A DNA stretch of 32,232 nt. It comes from Acetothermia bacterium UBA3571. GTDB taxonomy: Bacteria > Bipolaricaulota > Bipolaricaulia > Bipolaricaulales > Bipolaricaulaceae. Shown one piece after another: positions 1-6,479 of this stretch; the first letter of the stretch is position 1, and the number at the start of each line of letters is the position of its first letter. Made by a program: the position numbers and the translations under genes. A model generated the notes under the pieces. It was not told where the DNA came from. It worked only from the letters and a program-made list of their open reading frames with translations, and ran no database searches. The DNA lies in the NCBI GenBank assembly GCA_002375995.1, contig DFNI01000004.1:1-32232 (forward strand), in the 5' to 3' direction.

Positions 1-1521
1 CTCGGGGGATTTGATCTCCCCCAGGGTTTCCGCTGCAACGGCCCACACACCCGGTTCCCGGTGGTTCAGCGCCCTGTGTATCAGCTGGCCAGCTATATCG
101 GCCGGTCTTTCACCGGCTTCGCCCCAGAGGCGGAGGGCCAACAGGAGATCGCGACCGAGGTACTTTTCATACAGGCTTTTCGCCCTCTCGACCCGGCGGA
201 TGAGATCGACGGCGTCCTCGGCCCCAAGCATTCCCGCCAACAGCAAGAGCGGCTCGCGCCACTCCGGGATGTGAAGGCGGGGCCTGAGGAACTTCCAGGC
301 CCCCGGACTGTTCTCTTCCCAAGCGCGTTTGAGTCGCCGGGCCACGAAGTACTCTCGGATGGTGAGGTGGGAGAAGGCCCATCGTCGCCGCTCGATCTGT
401 ACGATGAGGCCCAACTTCTCCCGGAGGAGCTCCTGGTCTTCCTCGGTGAGGTCTACCTCCCGGCCGTGGTGCATCTCCCAGGCGACTTCCTCCAGCCGTT
501 CCAGCGCGTATCCTTTCTTTTCCCTCGGCGCTCCCCGTCGCACCGCCCGCTCCCAGAGTTCGTCTATCCACCGCTCGTAGATCTCGGCGCGGTTGCGGGC
601 CACCCGCTCGGTGCCCGCGTAGACCTCGGCCATCAGGCGCAGGAGCAGGGGGTTATCTAGCACCCGGCGCAAGGGTGGGTGCCGCTCCATCTCGGCAAGG
701 AGCGCTTCGGCCCGGGCTTCGGCCTCGTCCTTCCATCCCGGCCTCAAGGCGGCGAGCCAGTTTCTGACATACGAAAGGGCTTCTTTAGGATCTTGGAAAG
801 GCTTGAGGACGAACTCCCTGAATCCCCCGCCCAAGGGGGCGTATCCCACCAGGCGGGAGGCCACCAGGATCCGGCACTTCCTGCCGCTGGGGGAGCGGGC
901 GAAGTCCACTATTTCCTCCCGTACCCCGGGGCGTTCCCCTTCGGGGACCTCGTCCAGGCCGTCGAGGAGGAGCAGGAGCCTCCCTTCCTCTCTCAACTTC
1001 CGCACGAGCTCCAACGCCTCGCCCTCGTCCCGCAAGCACTGTGCCACTTCCTTCGCCGAGGCCTCCTCCAGTGCGGGACCGGGGCCGGAAAGGAGCCCGG
1101 AGCAACGCTTGAGGTCCAACAGGATGGGGACACGGTCCTCCTCCAATCCCAAACGCTCCCGCGCCCAGCCCTCCTGGGCGAAACACAGGCCCACGAACTG
1201 CAGGGTGGTGCTCTTCCCCGCCCCGGGCTCGCCCAGGAGGACCATATGTTCGGCTCCCTTCAGGGCTTCCCGGAGGAGCAGCCGTGCGGGGATATCCCTG
1301 CCGACGGGGAAATTGGGCATCCCGGCGTGCTCAAAGCGTTCGCGGAGACGGGGAAGTTCCAGGGGTTTCTGCAGCGGCGTATGGGCTGAACGCTCAGTAG
1401 CCTCGAGCATCACGAACACGTCGGTGAGGGGGATCTCCGCGCCGTCAGCCCTGATGGCACACCATTTCCCCGCGACGGCCTCCAGGTATTTCCGTTCCGC
1501 CTCGTGCAATCGCTCTTCCAC
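1..1521 (-). CDS. NACHT-domain NTPase with HEAT-like repeats (3' end outside window)
   Basis: The frame stays open for 507 codons from a GTG at 1521 to the window edge, so the C terminus is missing. A TGA lies four codons upstream of the GTG and no clear ribosome binding site is visible, so the start is likely but not certain. A Walker A motif GEPGAGKST begins at residue 97. A Walker B motif LLLLLDGLDE, with acidic residues near 187-191, is the extended form typical of NACHT ATPases. Further on, DNPLLLRLM and FSHLTIREYFVARR match the usual C-terminal helical part of the NACHT module. The last 40 residues (ALNHREPGVWAVAAETLGEI) look like the start of HEAT repeats. Bacterial NACHT proteins are STAND-type signalling NTPases, several of them anti-phage. 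The roughly 90-residue N-terminal segment has no effector domain that I recognise. A defence role is inference. Confidence 0.85.
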   Translation of the reverse strand, partial: MEERLHEAERKYLEAVAGKWCAIRADGAEIPLTDVFVMLEATERSAHTPLQKPLELPRLRERFEHAGMPNFPVGRDIPARLLLREALKGAEHMVLLGEPGAGKSTTLQFVGLCFAQEGWARERLGLEEDRVPILLDLKRCSGLLSGPGPALEEASAKEVAQCLRDEGEALELVRKLREEGRLLLLLDGLDEVPEGERPGVREEIVDFARSPSGRKCRILVASRLVGYAPLGGGFREFVLKPFQDPKEALSYVRNWLAALRPGWKDEAEARAEALLAEMERHPPLRRVLDNPLLLRLMAEVYAGTERVARNRAEIYERWIDELWERAVRRGAPREKKGYALERLEEVAWEMHHGREVDLTEEDQELLREKLGLIVQIERRRWAFSHLTIREYFVARRLKRAWEENSPGAWKFLRPRLHIPEWREPLLLLAGMLGAEDAVDLIRRVERAKSLYEKYLGRDLLLALRLWGEAGERPADIAGQLIHRALNHREPGVWAVAAETLGEIKSPE

Positions 1522-1564
1522 GGCCCGCGTTCAATAATACCGGAAGCGCCGGTCGGGAAAGGAA

Positions 1565-1782
1565 AGGCCGGCGATGGGCCCCTTCCGCGGCGGTCGCCTT
1601 GACCGGAGGCGGTGTCGACGGCCGAGCCCCCTACGACGCACACCGGTGAACCCCGCCAGGCCCGGAAGGGAGTAACGGTAAGCCGGTCCCTGCGGGTGAT
1701 AGGGGATCCCTTGGCCTGAGCCGAAGGCCCGGAGGCGCCCGCCGGAGGACACCGACGGGGGTCCGCACGGGCTTTATTTTTT
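1565..1782 (+). ncRNA. ffs: Signal recognition particle RNA (large form likely)
   Basis: The core at 1655-1680 carries the SRP domain IV signature: CCAGGCCCGGAAGGGAG with the GGAA tetraloop at 1664-1667, followed by the asymmetric-loop strand AGTAAC. Flanking strands pair over a long distance: CCCCTA (1627-1632) with TAGGGG (1700-1705), CGGTGTC (1610-1616) with GACACCG (1748-1754), and GGGCCCC (1576-1582) with GGGGTCC (1758-1764) including one G-U pair. That makes a rod of about 200 nucleotides, longer than the roughly 110-nucleotide 4.5S form and consistent with the large bacterial form that has an Alu-like 5' part. It ends at a T-rich tract at 1773-1782. It binds Ffh, whose gene is also in this window. 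The 5' end is uncertain, anywhere between about 1547 and 1575. Confidence 0.85.
1737..1782 (+). terminator. Rho-independent terminator of the SRP RNA
   Basis: GCCCG (1737-1741) can pair with CGGGC (1768-1772), and GGAC (1747-1750) with GTCC (1761-1764). The stem is followed directly by a T-rich tract (TTTATTTTTT, 1773-1782). The hairpin competes with the closing helices of the SRP RNA, as expected for a terminator that forms part of the RNA. Confidence 0.6.
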
Positions 1783-1788
1783 GATGCC

Positions 1789-1871
1789 AAAAAGCTTATG
1801 CGACCACCTCCCCTCCTGAAGAAACCCACGTTCCGGAAAAGATCGAGGTATGACGAGCCCATAAAGCTTTT
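1789..1871. repeat. Short inverted repeat flanking the gap after the SRP RNA
   Basis: AAAAAGCTTATG (1789-1800) and CATAAAGCTTTT (1860-1871) are near-perfect inverted copies with a one-base length difference, about 60 bases apart. The otherwise unassigned gap of about 100 bases between the SRP RNA terminator and the nitroreductase gene lies between them. Nothing else was seen in this gap. Confidence 0.4.
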
Positions 1872-1888
1872 ATCCCGATCTGGAAGCC

Positions 1889-2644
1889 TCATCCTTCGGG
1901 TGGAAGCTTCCCCACCGGAGCGAGGTAGAGGGCAAACTCTTCGTTCCCGTCTACCCCCAGGAGCTCGTCCATAACCTTCTGGTGGTAGGCGGCTACAGCA
2001 CACGTCCCGAGCCCCAGGGCTTCACAGGCGATGTAGAGGTTCTGGCAAACGTGTCCCACATCGATGGCGATCACCTTGTGGGAGCGTACGTGGTAACGCC
2101 ATTCGGCACGGTAGGGCACCGTTGTCCAGATGAAAACCACTGCCGCTTCGCCCACGAACTTCTGCCCCAGCGCCGCCTCGGCGACCTTTCCCGCCAGGTC
2201 CGGATCTTCCCGCAGGAAAACGAGTTCGTGTTCCAGGGGAAGGTAACGGTAAAGCCCGGGAGTGAGGCCTTCCACTCGATGGACCGAAAGGTAGGTCTCG
2301 AAGGGATGCCGCGCCCCGCCGGAGGGGACGGTGCGGCGGGTGGCGATCCCGTCCCGGATCACTTCGTGTACCCCCTGGGTGGCCCAAAGGAGGAAGGAGA
2401 GCTCCTCCAACGTTAGGGGATCGGGGGAGAAGCGCCGGCGGCTGCGGCGGCGGGCGATGGCCTCTCGTACGGACATCTCCCCCAGGGAGAGCCCCGCGGG
2501 ATCCGGGAGTTCGATGAGCTCCGCTTCCTCCGGTGCCGGTAACTGCACCGGCGGCGCAGGAGCCCCCTTCTTTTGATCCGTCTCGATTTGCACATCCCAA
2601 TCCAGGGACTTCAACCAATCACGCCCTTCTTGGATGGTCCTCAC
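1889..2644 (-). CDS. SagB-type nitroreductase family oxidoreductase
   Basis: The product is 251 residues from a GTG at 2644 preceded by the strong site AAGGAGG. The reading frame stays open further upstream, but that extension has no family similarity and crosses the promoter region of the divergent gene. The protein is an FMN-dependent nitroreductase-fold enzyme of the SagB/ThcOx-like branch. The stretch SVREAIARRRSRRRF (FMN phosphate contact), the SFLLWATQGV helix, TVPSGGARHP and the C-terminal EALGLGTCAVAAYH segment are all hallmarks of it. Free-standing SagB-like proteins are common in anaerobes and usually have no known substrate. No precursor peptide or YcaO partner lies nearby, so azoline oxidation is not supported here. 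Confidence 0.88.
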   Translation of the reverse strand: MRTIQEGRDWLKSLDWDVQIETDQKKGAPAPPVQLPAPEEAELIELPDPAGLSLGEMSVREAIARRRSRRRFSPDPLTLEELSFLLWATQGVHEVIRDGIATRRTVPSGGARHPFETYLSVHRVEGLTPGLYRYLPLEHELVFLREDPDLAGKVAEAALGQKFVGEAAVVFIWTTVPYRAEWRYHVRSHKVIAIDVGHVCQNLYIACEALGLGTCAVAAYHQKVMDELLGVDGNEEFALYLAPVGKLPPEG

Positions 2645-2673
2645 CCCTCCCTCCTTATACCCGCGTTTTGCAG

Positions 2674-2700
2674 GACCTTCGCCGACTTTAAGCAAAGGTC
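2674..2700. repeat. Inverted repeat in the divergent nitroreductase-trmO gap
   Basis: GACCTT (2674-2679) and AAGGTC (2695-2700) form an inverted repeat in the 93-base gap between two divergent genes. A second pair, TCTTAC (2699-2704) and GTAAGA (2733-2738), runs into the trmO start codon. Either could be an operator, but arms of six bases can occur by chance. Confidence 0.25.
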
Positions 2701-2737
2701 TTACATCTTGCAAGAGATTGGGTAAACTTATCGTAAG

Positions 2738-3235
2738 ATGGAACCGGTGATCTATAAGCCCATAGGCCTGATCCGAACTCCATTCAAGGAGCCCCGAGGC
2801 ACACCGATCCAACCCCCGGCCGCCGGGGGAACGGAAGGAACGGTAGAGGTGTTCCCGGAGTATGCCCCCGGGCTTTCGGATCTCGAGGGCTTTTCCCACG
2901 TGATCTTGATTTACCACTTTCATCTTGTCTCCGCGCCTCGCCTTAGGGTTCGTCCCTTCATGGACACCCGCGAACACGGAGTCTTCGCTACCCGGGCCCC
3001 GGCGCGGCCGAACCCTATCGGACTCTCGGTGGTGCGGCTCCTAAAGGTGGAGGGGAACGTCCTTTACGTAGCCGACGTGGACATCGTGGACGGAACACCC
3101 CTATTGGACATCAAACCTTATGTTCCCCAGTTCGACAGCGCGCAGAATGTGCGCATCGGTTGGCTCGAAGGGAATGTTCGTAAGCTCCCTCATACCCGGG
3201 ACGATGGCCGCTTCAGCCGGGAATCGGCTGGATAG
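2738..3235 (+). CDS. trmO: tRNA (N6-threonylcarbamoyladenosine-37)-N6-methyltransferase, TrmO/TsaA family
   Basis: This 165-residue protein belongs to the TrmO (YaeB, UPF0066) family, which uses SAM to methylate t6A37 in tRNA to m6t6A. The family signature is clear: YKPIGLIRTPF at the N terminus, GFSHVILIYHFH, then RPFMDTREHGVFATRAPARPNPIGLSVV, then VDIVDGTPLLDIKPYVPQFD. It has the single-domain length, without the C-terminal extension of the E. coli protein. The ATG at 2738 is the only plausible start, because an in-frame stop lies five codons upstream. No Shine-Dalgarno sequence precedes it, so the message may be leaderless or nearly so. TsaE, needed to make the t6A substrate, is encoded at 26845-27276. 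Confidence 0.9.
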   Translation: MEPVIYKPIGLIRTPFKEPRGTPIQPPAAGGTEGTVEVFPEYAPGLSDLEGFSHVILIYHFHLVSAPRLRVRPFMDTREHGVFATRAPARPNPIGLSVVRLLKVEGNVLYVADVDIVDGTPLLDIKPYVPQFDSAQNVRIGWLEGNVRKLPHTRDDGRFSRESAG

Positions 3236-3255
3236 GGACAGCGTCTGACCCAGGA

Positions 3256-3972
3256 TCACTTGTATCTTTCGAAATGTTCCTCCATTCGCCGGCCGGCGAG
3301 GATGTAGTCCCGGTCCTTTAGGGCGCGGAGGATCCGCTCGTGGATGGCCACCGACTCCCGCAGATGTGCGGTACCATGGGGAAGCAAGTATTCCTCCAGC
3401 TTCCGCCACAGGTCCTTTTCCATAAGGGAAAAGAACTTGGCCGCCATCTGCTCTACCACCACGTTTTTGGTGGCCTTGGCAATCCCGAGGTGGAACCGCT
3501 TGTGTAACATGAGGAAGCGCTCATAGTTCGCTTGCTCTGCGGCATCGCGCATCCCAGCGATTACCTCCTCGAGGAACTTTATGTCTTCTTCATCCAGGTT
3601 CTCGGCCGCCAGCCGCATGATCCCGCACTCGAAGGCCGCCCGAGCCTCTTGAAGTTGGAGGACGTCCCGGGCTCTGGTGAGAACCCCAAAGAGCTCCTTC
3701 CTGATACGTTCGATGTCTTTGCGGGCGTCCTTGACGTAGGTCCCATCCCCCGGACGCGTCTCCACGATCCCGAAAAGCCGCAGCGCCGCCAGGGCCTCGC
3801 GCACCGACGAACGGCTGACCCCGGTCATCCGGGCCAACTCCGCCTCGGATGGCAGCCTTTGCCCCGGAACCAAGGCCCCCGACTTGATGGCCTTGAGCAG
3901 TTGATTAACCACATGAAGGGGCTTCGACTCGCTGTGAAAACGCTTGAACCGCACGGGAGGCTTGTCAGACAT
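3256..3972 (-). CDS. GntR-family transcriptional regulator, FCD (FadR-like) subfamily
   Basis: This 238-residue regulator has an N-terminal winged helix at about residues 20-80 (GQRLPSEAELARMTGVSRSSVREALAAL, then the wing GDGTYV). A helical FCD ligand-binding domain follows (ARAAFECGIMRLAAEN, LHKRFHLGIAKAT, IHERILRALKDRD, MEEHFERY), with the histidines that usually hold a metal in this fold. It is divergent from the racemase, transporter and DUF917 operon, and the shared gap contains promoter elements and half-sites for both directions. It is therefore probably the local repressor or sensor and also autoregulated. No strong Shine-Dalgarno sequence precedes the ATG, and the predicted transcription start is only about eight bases upstream. 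FCD regulators often sense small carboxylic acids. The effector here is unknown. Confidence 0.92.
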   Translation of the reverse strand: MSDKPPVRFKRFHSESKPLHVVNQLLKAIKSGALVPGQRLPSEAELARMTGVSRSSVREALAALRLFGIVETRPGDGTYVKDARKDIERIRKELFGVLTRARDVLQLQEARAAFECGIMRLAAENLDEEDIKFLEEVIAGMRDAAEQANYERFLMLHKRFHLGIAKATKNVVVEQMAAKFFSLMEKDLWRKLEEYLLPHGTAHLRESVAIHERILRALKDRDYILAGRRMEEHFERYK

Positions 3973-3986
3973 TTGACATCCAACAA

Positions 3987-4015
3987 CTCATAAACGATGC
4001 AAATGCAGTTGTCAA
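3987..4015 (-). promoter_or_regulatory. Predicted promoter of the GntR regulator gene
   Basis: Read on the minus strand, a perfect -35 TTGACA (4015-4010) is followed by a 17-base spacer and a -10-like TATGAG (3992-3987). Initiation would fall near 3980, about eight bases before the start codon, which fits the lack of a Shine-Dalgarno sequence. Confidence 0.6.
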
Positions 4016-4034
4016 GGTCTCTTGGCCCTTGACA
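4010..4034. promoter_or_regulatory. Inverted-repeat operator between divergent promoters
   Basis: TGTCAAG (4010-4016) and CTTGACA (4028-4034) are perfect inverted seven-base arms separated by 11 bases. The left arm covers the -35 element of the regulator promoter, and the repeat spans the -35 and early spacer of the operon promoter. A further palindrome TGTCAGACA (3963-3971) overlaps the regulator's start codon. The TTGTC/GACAA half-sites are of a kind often seen for FCD-type GntR proteins, so this is the likely site of autoregulation and operon control. Binding is inferred. Confidence 0.5.
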
Positions 4035-4050
4035 TAATCGGCCTTATAAT
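4022..4050 (+). promoter_or_regulatory. Predicted promoter of the racemase-transporter-DUF917 operon
   Basis: A perfect -10 TATAAT (4045-4050) stands 17 bases after a -35-like TTGGCC (4022-4027). Initiation would be near 4057, leaving a leader of about 60 bases before the racemase start. Confidence 0.6.
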
Positions 4051-4119
4051 GCCCCGGATCGTCCCGAGGTGTCGTTAGGGCGGGCACGGTCGGATGGACG
4101 CGATGGCAAGGAAGGCGGG

Positions 4120-4830
4120 ATGAGGATATTGGTGGTGGATCCGGTGACCACCCGGGAATGGGTGGACGAGGACGTCGCTTACCTTCGGAGGGTGGCGGGA
4201 CCCGAAACCGAGCTTTCCGTGGAGACCCTGCCGAGGGGACCTCTCTCCATCGAGACGCACCACGACGTCGCCTATGCGGCACCCGAGATCCTGAAAATCG
4301 TCAAGGCCCGCGCTCCCGAGGTAGATGCCATCGTGATAAATTGCTTCGCCGATCCCGCGGTGGAGGCAGCCCGGGAGGTCACGGACAAGGTGGTGGTGGG
4401 CCCCGCGGAGGCCGCGATGTCCATCGCGCTGCACCTGGGCCATAAATTCTCCGTGATATCCGTCTTGCCCAACACCGCCTCCTGGGTGGAACTGCAGGCG
4501 CTCAAATTGGGGGTGGAGCGCCGCTTGGCGTCCGCCATCGGGATCGAGATCCCGGTGCTCGAGCTCGAACGCTCTCCGGAGAGAACGGTGGAGGCCATCG
4601 TCTCCGCCGCCGAACGGGCCATCTCCCGGGATGGGGCCGAGGTGATCGTGTTGGGGTGCACCGGGATGGCGGCGTTGGCCCAGGCGGTGCGGGAGAGGTT
4701 GGCGGTTCCCGTGGTCGAGCCCGCTGCGGCGGCGCTGAAGCTTGCGGAGCTTTTGGTCTCTCTCGGTTTGCGTCACCGGCGCGGCGGCACCTACCTGCCT
4801 CCCTCGCCGGAAAAACTCATCGGTTACTGA
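4120..4830 (+). CDS. Asp/Glu/hydantoin racemase family protein
   Basis: The product is 236 residues from the ATG at 4120, which follows GGAAGGCGGG. An in-frame ATG 51 bases further upstream adds only non-conserved sequence. The two catalytic cysteines of this cofactor-independent racemase family are visible: Cys75 in NCFADP and Cys180 in LGCTGM. The second strand-loop VVGPAEAAM and the KFSVISVLPNT segment match hydantoin racemase (HyuE)-like members. Such enzymes invert a stereocentre by a two-base mechanism in the cytoplasm. As the first gene of the GntR-controlled operon with a transporter and a DUF917 protein, it probably interconverts enantiomers of an imported amide, hydantoin or amino acid derivative. 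The substrate is not determined. Maleate isomerase-like activity is a less likely alternative. Confidence 0.85.
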   Translation: MRILVVDPVTTREWVDEDVAYLRRVAGPETELSVETLPRGPLSIETHHDVAYAAPEILKIVKARAPEVDAIVINCFADPAVEAAREVTDKVVVGPAEAAMSIALHLGHKFSVISVLPNTASWVELQALKLGVERRLASAIGIEIPVLELERSPERTVEAIVSAAERAISRDGAEVIVLGCTGMAALAQAVRERLAVPVVEPAAAALKLAELLVSLGLRHRRGGTYLPPSPEKLIGY

Positions 4831-4856
4831 GAAAGGAGGTGGTCCGGGACACATCC

Positions 4857-4868
4857 CATTGTACAATG
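4857..4868. promoter_or_regulatory. Perfect 12-base palindrome ahead of the solute-binding protein gene
   Basis: CATTGTACAATG is a perfect palindrome located between two similar purine-rich ribosome-binding-like sequences (GAAAGGAGGTG at 4831-4841 and AAAAAGGAGGTG just before the solute-binding protein gene). TTGTACAA resembles FCD-type GntR operators, so it may be an internal operator. It could also be chance. Confidence 0.35.
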
Positions 4869-4888
4869 AAAAAGGAGGTGAAATCCGA

Positions 4889-6427
4889 ATGAGAAGGGTG
4901 TTCCTTTTGATGTTGTTCGGCGTCGTGACGTTCGGCCTCTGGAGTTTGGGCGCCCAACCCAACGTGGCGGTTTACGTCTACAACAGCGAGGTGATGATCT
5001 TCTGGGATCCCAGCGACACTTACTCCAACGAGATCATCGCCATGAATAACATGTATGAACAGCTCATCCGTTACGATCCCTTCACCGATTCCTTCCAACC
5101 GGTGCTCGCCGAAAGCTACGAGAAGTCCGCCGATGGCCTCACCTGGACCTTCTACCTCCGGAAGGGGGTGAAGTTCCACACCGGCAACGAGCTCACCGCC
5201 GAGGCGGTGAAGTTCTCCATCGAGCGCACCATCGAGCGGGGGATGGGAGCCTCCTACATCTGGGCCCCGGTGGAGGAGATCGAGGTGGTGGACCGGTACA
5301 CCGTCCGTTTCCACCTCAAGTACCCCGCTCCCTTGGACCTGATCGCGTCCGGAGCTTATGCGGCCTTCGTCTTCGACCCCGAGTATTCCGACCACGAATG
5401 GTTCGCCGCCGGCCACGATTCCGGCACCGGTCCCTACACGGTGGAGGCGTGGAAGCCCGGGGATTACCTCATCCTGAAGAGGTTCGACGATTACTGGCGC
5501 GGTTGGGAAGGGAACCACTTCGACAAGGTGATCTTCAAGGTGGTGCCGGAGCCCTCCACCCGCAGGTTGATGCTCGAGGCGGGCACCGCCGACTACACCA
5601 ATATGCTTCCCATAACCGAGATCGAAGCCCTGAAGGACAATCCCGAGGTGGAAATCGTGACCACGCCCTCCTTCCAGAACCTGCTCGCCCTGTTCAACAC
5701 CCGCAAGCCCCCGCTGGACAACGTTCTCGTGCGGCGGGCCCTCGCCTATACCATTCCCTATCAGGACATCATCGACGGGGTGAGGTTCGGCTATGCCCGT
5801 CAGTCCCGGGGAGTCGTCCCCTACGGGCTCTGGGGCTATTCCGACCGAGTGAAGCAGTACACCTACAGCCTCGAGGCGGCGAGGTTCTACCTGGCTCAGG
5901 CCGGCTACCCCAAGGGCGGCTTCAAGCTCCTCCTCACCCATGTGGCCGGGGACGAGGACGAGCGCCGGGTGGCGGAGCTGTGGAAGTCCACGCTGGCCAA
6001 GCTGGGGATCGAGCTGGAGATCCGGGGGATGCCCTGGGAGGCCCAGGTGGAACTCGGACAGGCCCCCGACCCCACGAAGCGGCAGGACATCTTCCTCTTC
6101 TACTGGTGGCCCGATTATCCACACCCCCACAGCTTCCTGCGGGAGATGTTCGGCACCAGGGATGAGATCCTGTTCAACTTCACCTATTACAGCAACCCCC
6201 TCTTCGACGAGCTCATCGCCCGCGCGGAGGAACTCGCGGGGATCGACCGGGCGGAGGCGATCAACCTGTATGTGGAGGCGCAGAACATCCTGATGGAGGA
6301 GGCGCCCGGCGTGGCCATCTACGACCTCAAATACGCGCGCGCCAAGCGCACCTCCCTCAAGGGCTACGTGGACAACCCCGCCTATCCGCACGTGGTCTTC
6401 TGGTACGAGTGCTGGCGGGAGGAGTGA
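4889..6427 (+). CDS. Extracellular solute-binding protein, family 5 (peptide/nickel-type ABC transporter)
   Basis: The product is 512 residues from the ATG at 4889, eight bases after AAAGGAGGTG. The frame is open further upstream, but there it runs through the end of the racemase gene. Residues 1-22 form a signal peptide (MRRVFLLMLFGVVTFGLWSLGA). There is no lipobox cysteine, so the protein is probably free in a periplasm rather than lipid-anchored. The body is a cluster C binding protein: YEQLIRYDPFTDSFQPVLAESYEKSADGLTWTFYLRKGVKFH, EAVKFSIERT and GTGPYTVEAWKPGDYLILKRFDDYWRG are the family 5 landmarks. It delivers ligand to the two permeases encoded next. Given the operon, the ligand may be a hydantoin, cyclic amide or small peptide. 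This is not readable from the sequence. Confidence 0.95.
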   Translation: MRRVFLLMLFGVVTFGLWSLGAQPNVAVYVYNSEVMIFWDPSDTYSNEIIAMNNMYEQLIRYDPFTDSFQPVLAESYEKSADGLTWTFYLRKGVKFHTGNELTAEAVKFSIERTIERGMGASYIWAPVEEIEVVDRYTVRFHLKYPAPLDLIASGAYAAFVFDPEYSDHEWFAAGHDSGTGPYTVEAWKPGDYLILKRFDDYWRGWEGNHFDKVIFKVVPEPSTRRLMLEAGTADYTNMLPITEIEALKDNPEVEIVTTPSFQNLLALFNTRKPPLDNVLVRRALAYTIPYQDIIDGVRFGYARQSRGVVPYGLWGYSDRVKQYTYSLEAARFYLAQAGYPKGGFKLLLTHVAGDEDERRVAELWKSTLAKLGIELEIRGMPWEAQVELGQAPDPTKRQDIFLFYWWPDYPHPHSFLREMFGTRDEILFNFTYYSNPLFDELIARAEELAGIDRAEAINLYVEAQNILMEEAPGVAIYDLKYARAKRTSLKGYVDNPAYPHVVFWYECWREE

Positions 6428-6444
6428 AGACGGGAGTCCGGAAC

Positions 6445-6473
6445 AAGGGGCCCGGGGCAACCCCGGGCCCCTT
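6445..6473 (+). promoter_or_regulatory. Strong GC hairpin between binding-protein and permease genes
   Basis: A perfect 13-base-pair stem (AAGGGGCCCGGGG pairing with its complement) closes a three-base CAA loop, seven bases before the permease start. It lacks a U tract, so it is more likely an RNA-stability or attenuation element. Such hairpins often keep binding-protein mRNA more abundant than permease mRNA. No Shine-Dalgarno sequence separates it from the permease ATG. Confidence 0.6.
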
Positions 6474-6479
6474 ATCGCT

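Noticed and set aside
61..1537. Long plus-strand open frames opposite the NACHT gene
   Set aside because: They encode Arg/Pro/Leu-rich sequence with no family motif, while the minus frame gives textbook NACHT motifs. They are GC-driven shadows.
2645..2977. 111-residue N-terminal extension of the nitroreductase frame
   Set aside because: It overlaps the divergent trmO gene and promoter gap and lacks family similarity. A GTG with a strong ribosome binding site lies at 2644.
4656..4892. 78-codon plus frame across the racemase end whose TGA overlaps the solute-binding protein start
   Set aside because: Most of it is an out-of-phase reading of the racemase gene. Only the last 17 codons lie outside, too few to call a gene.
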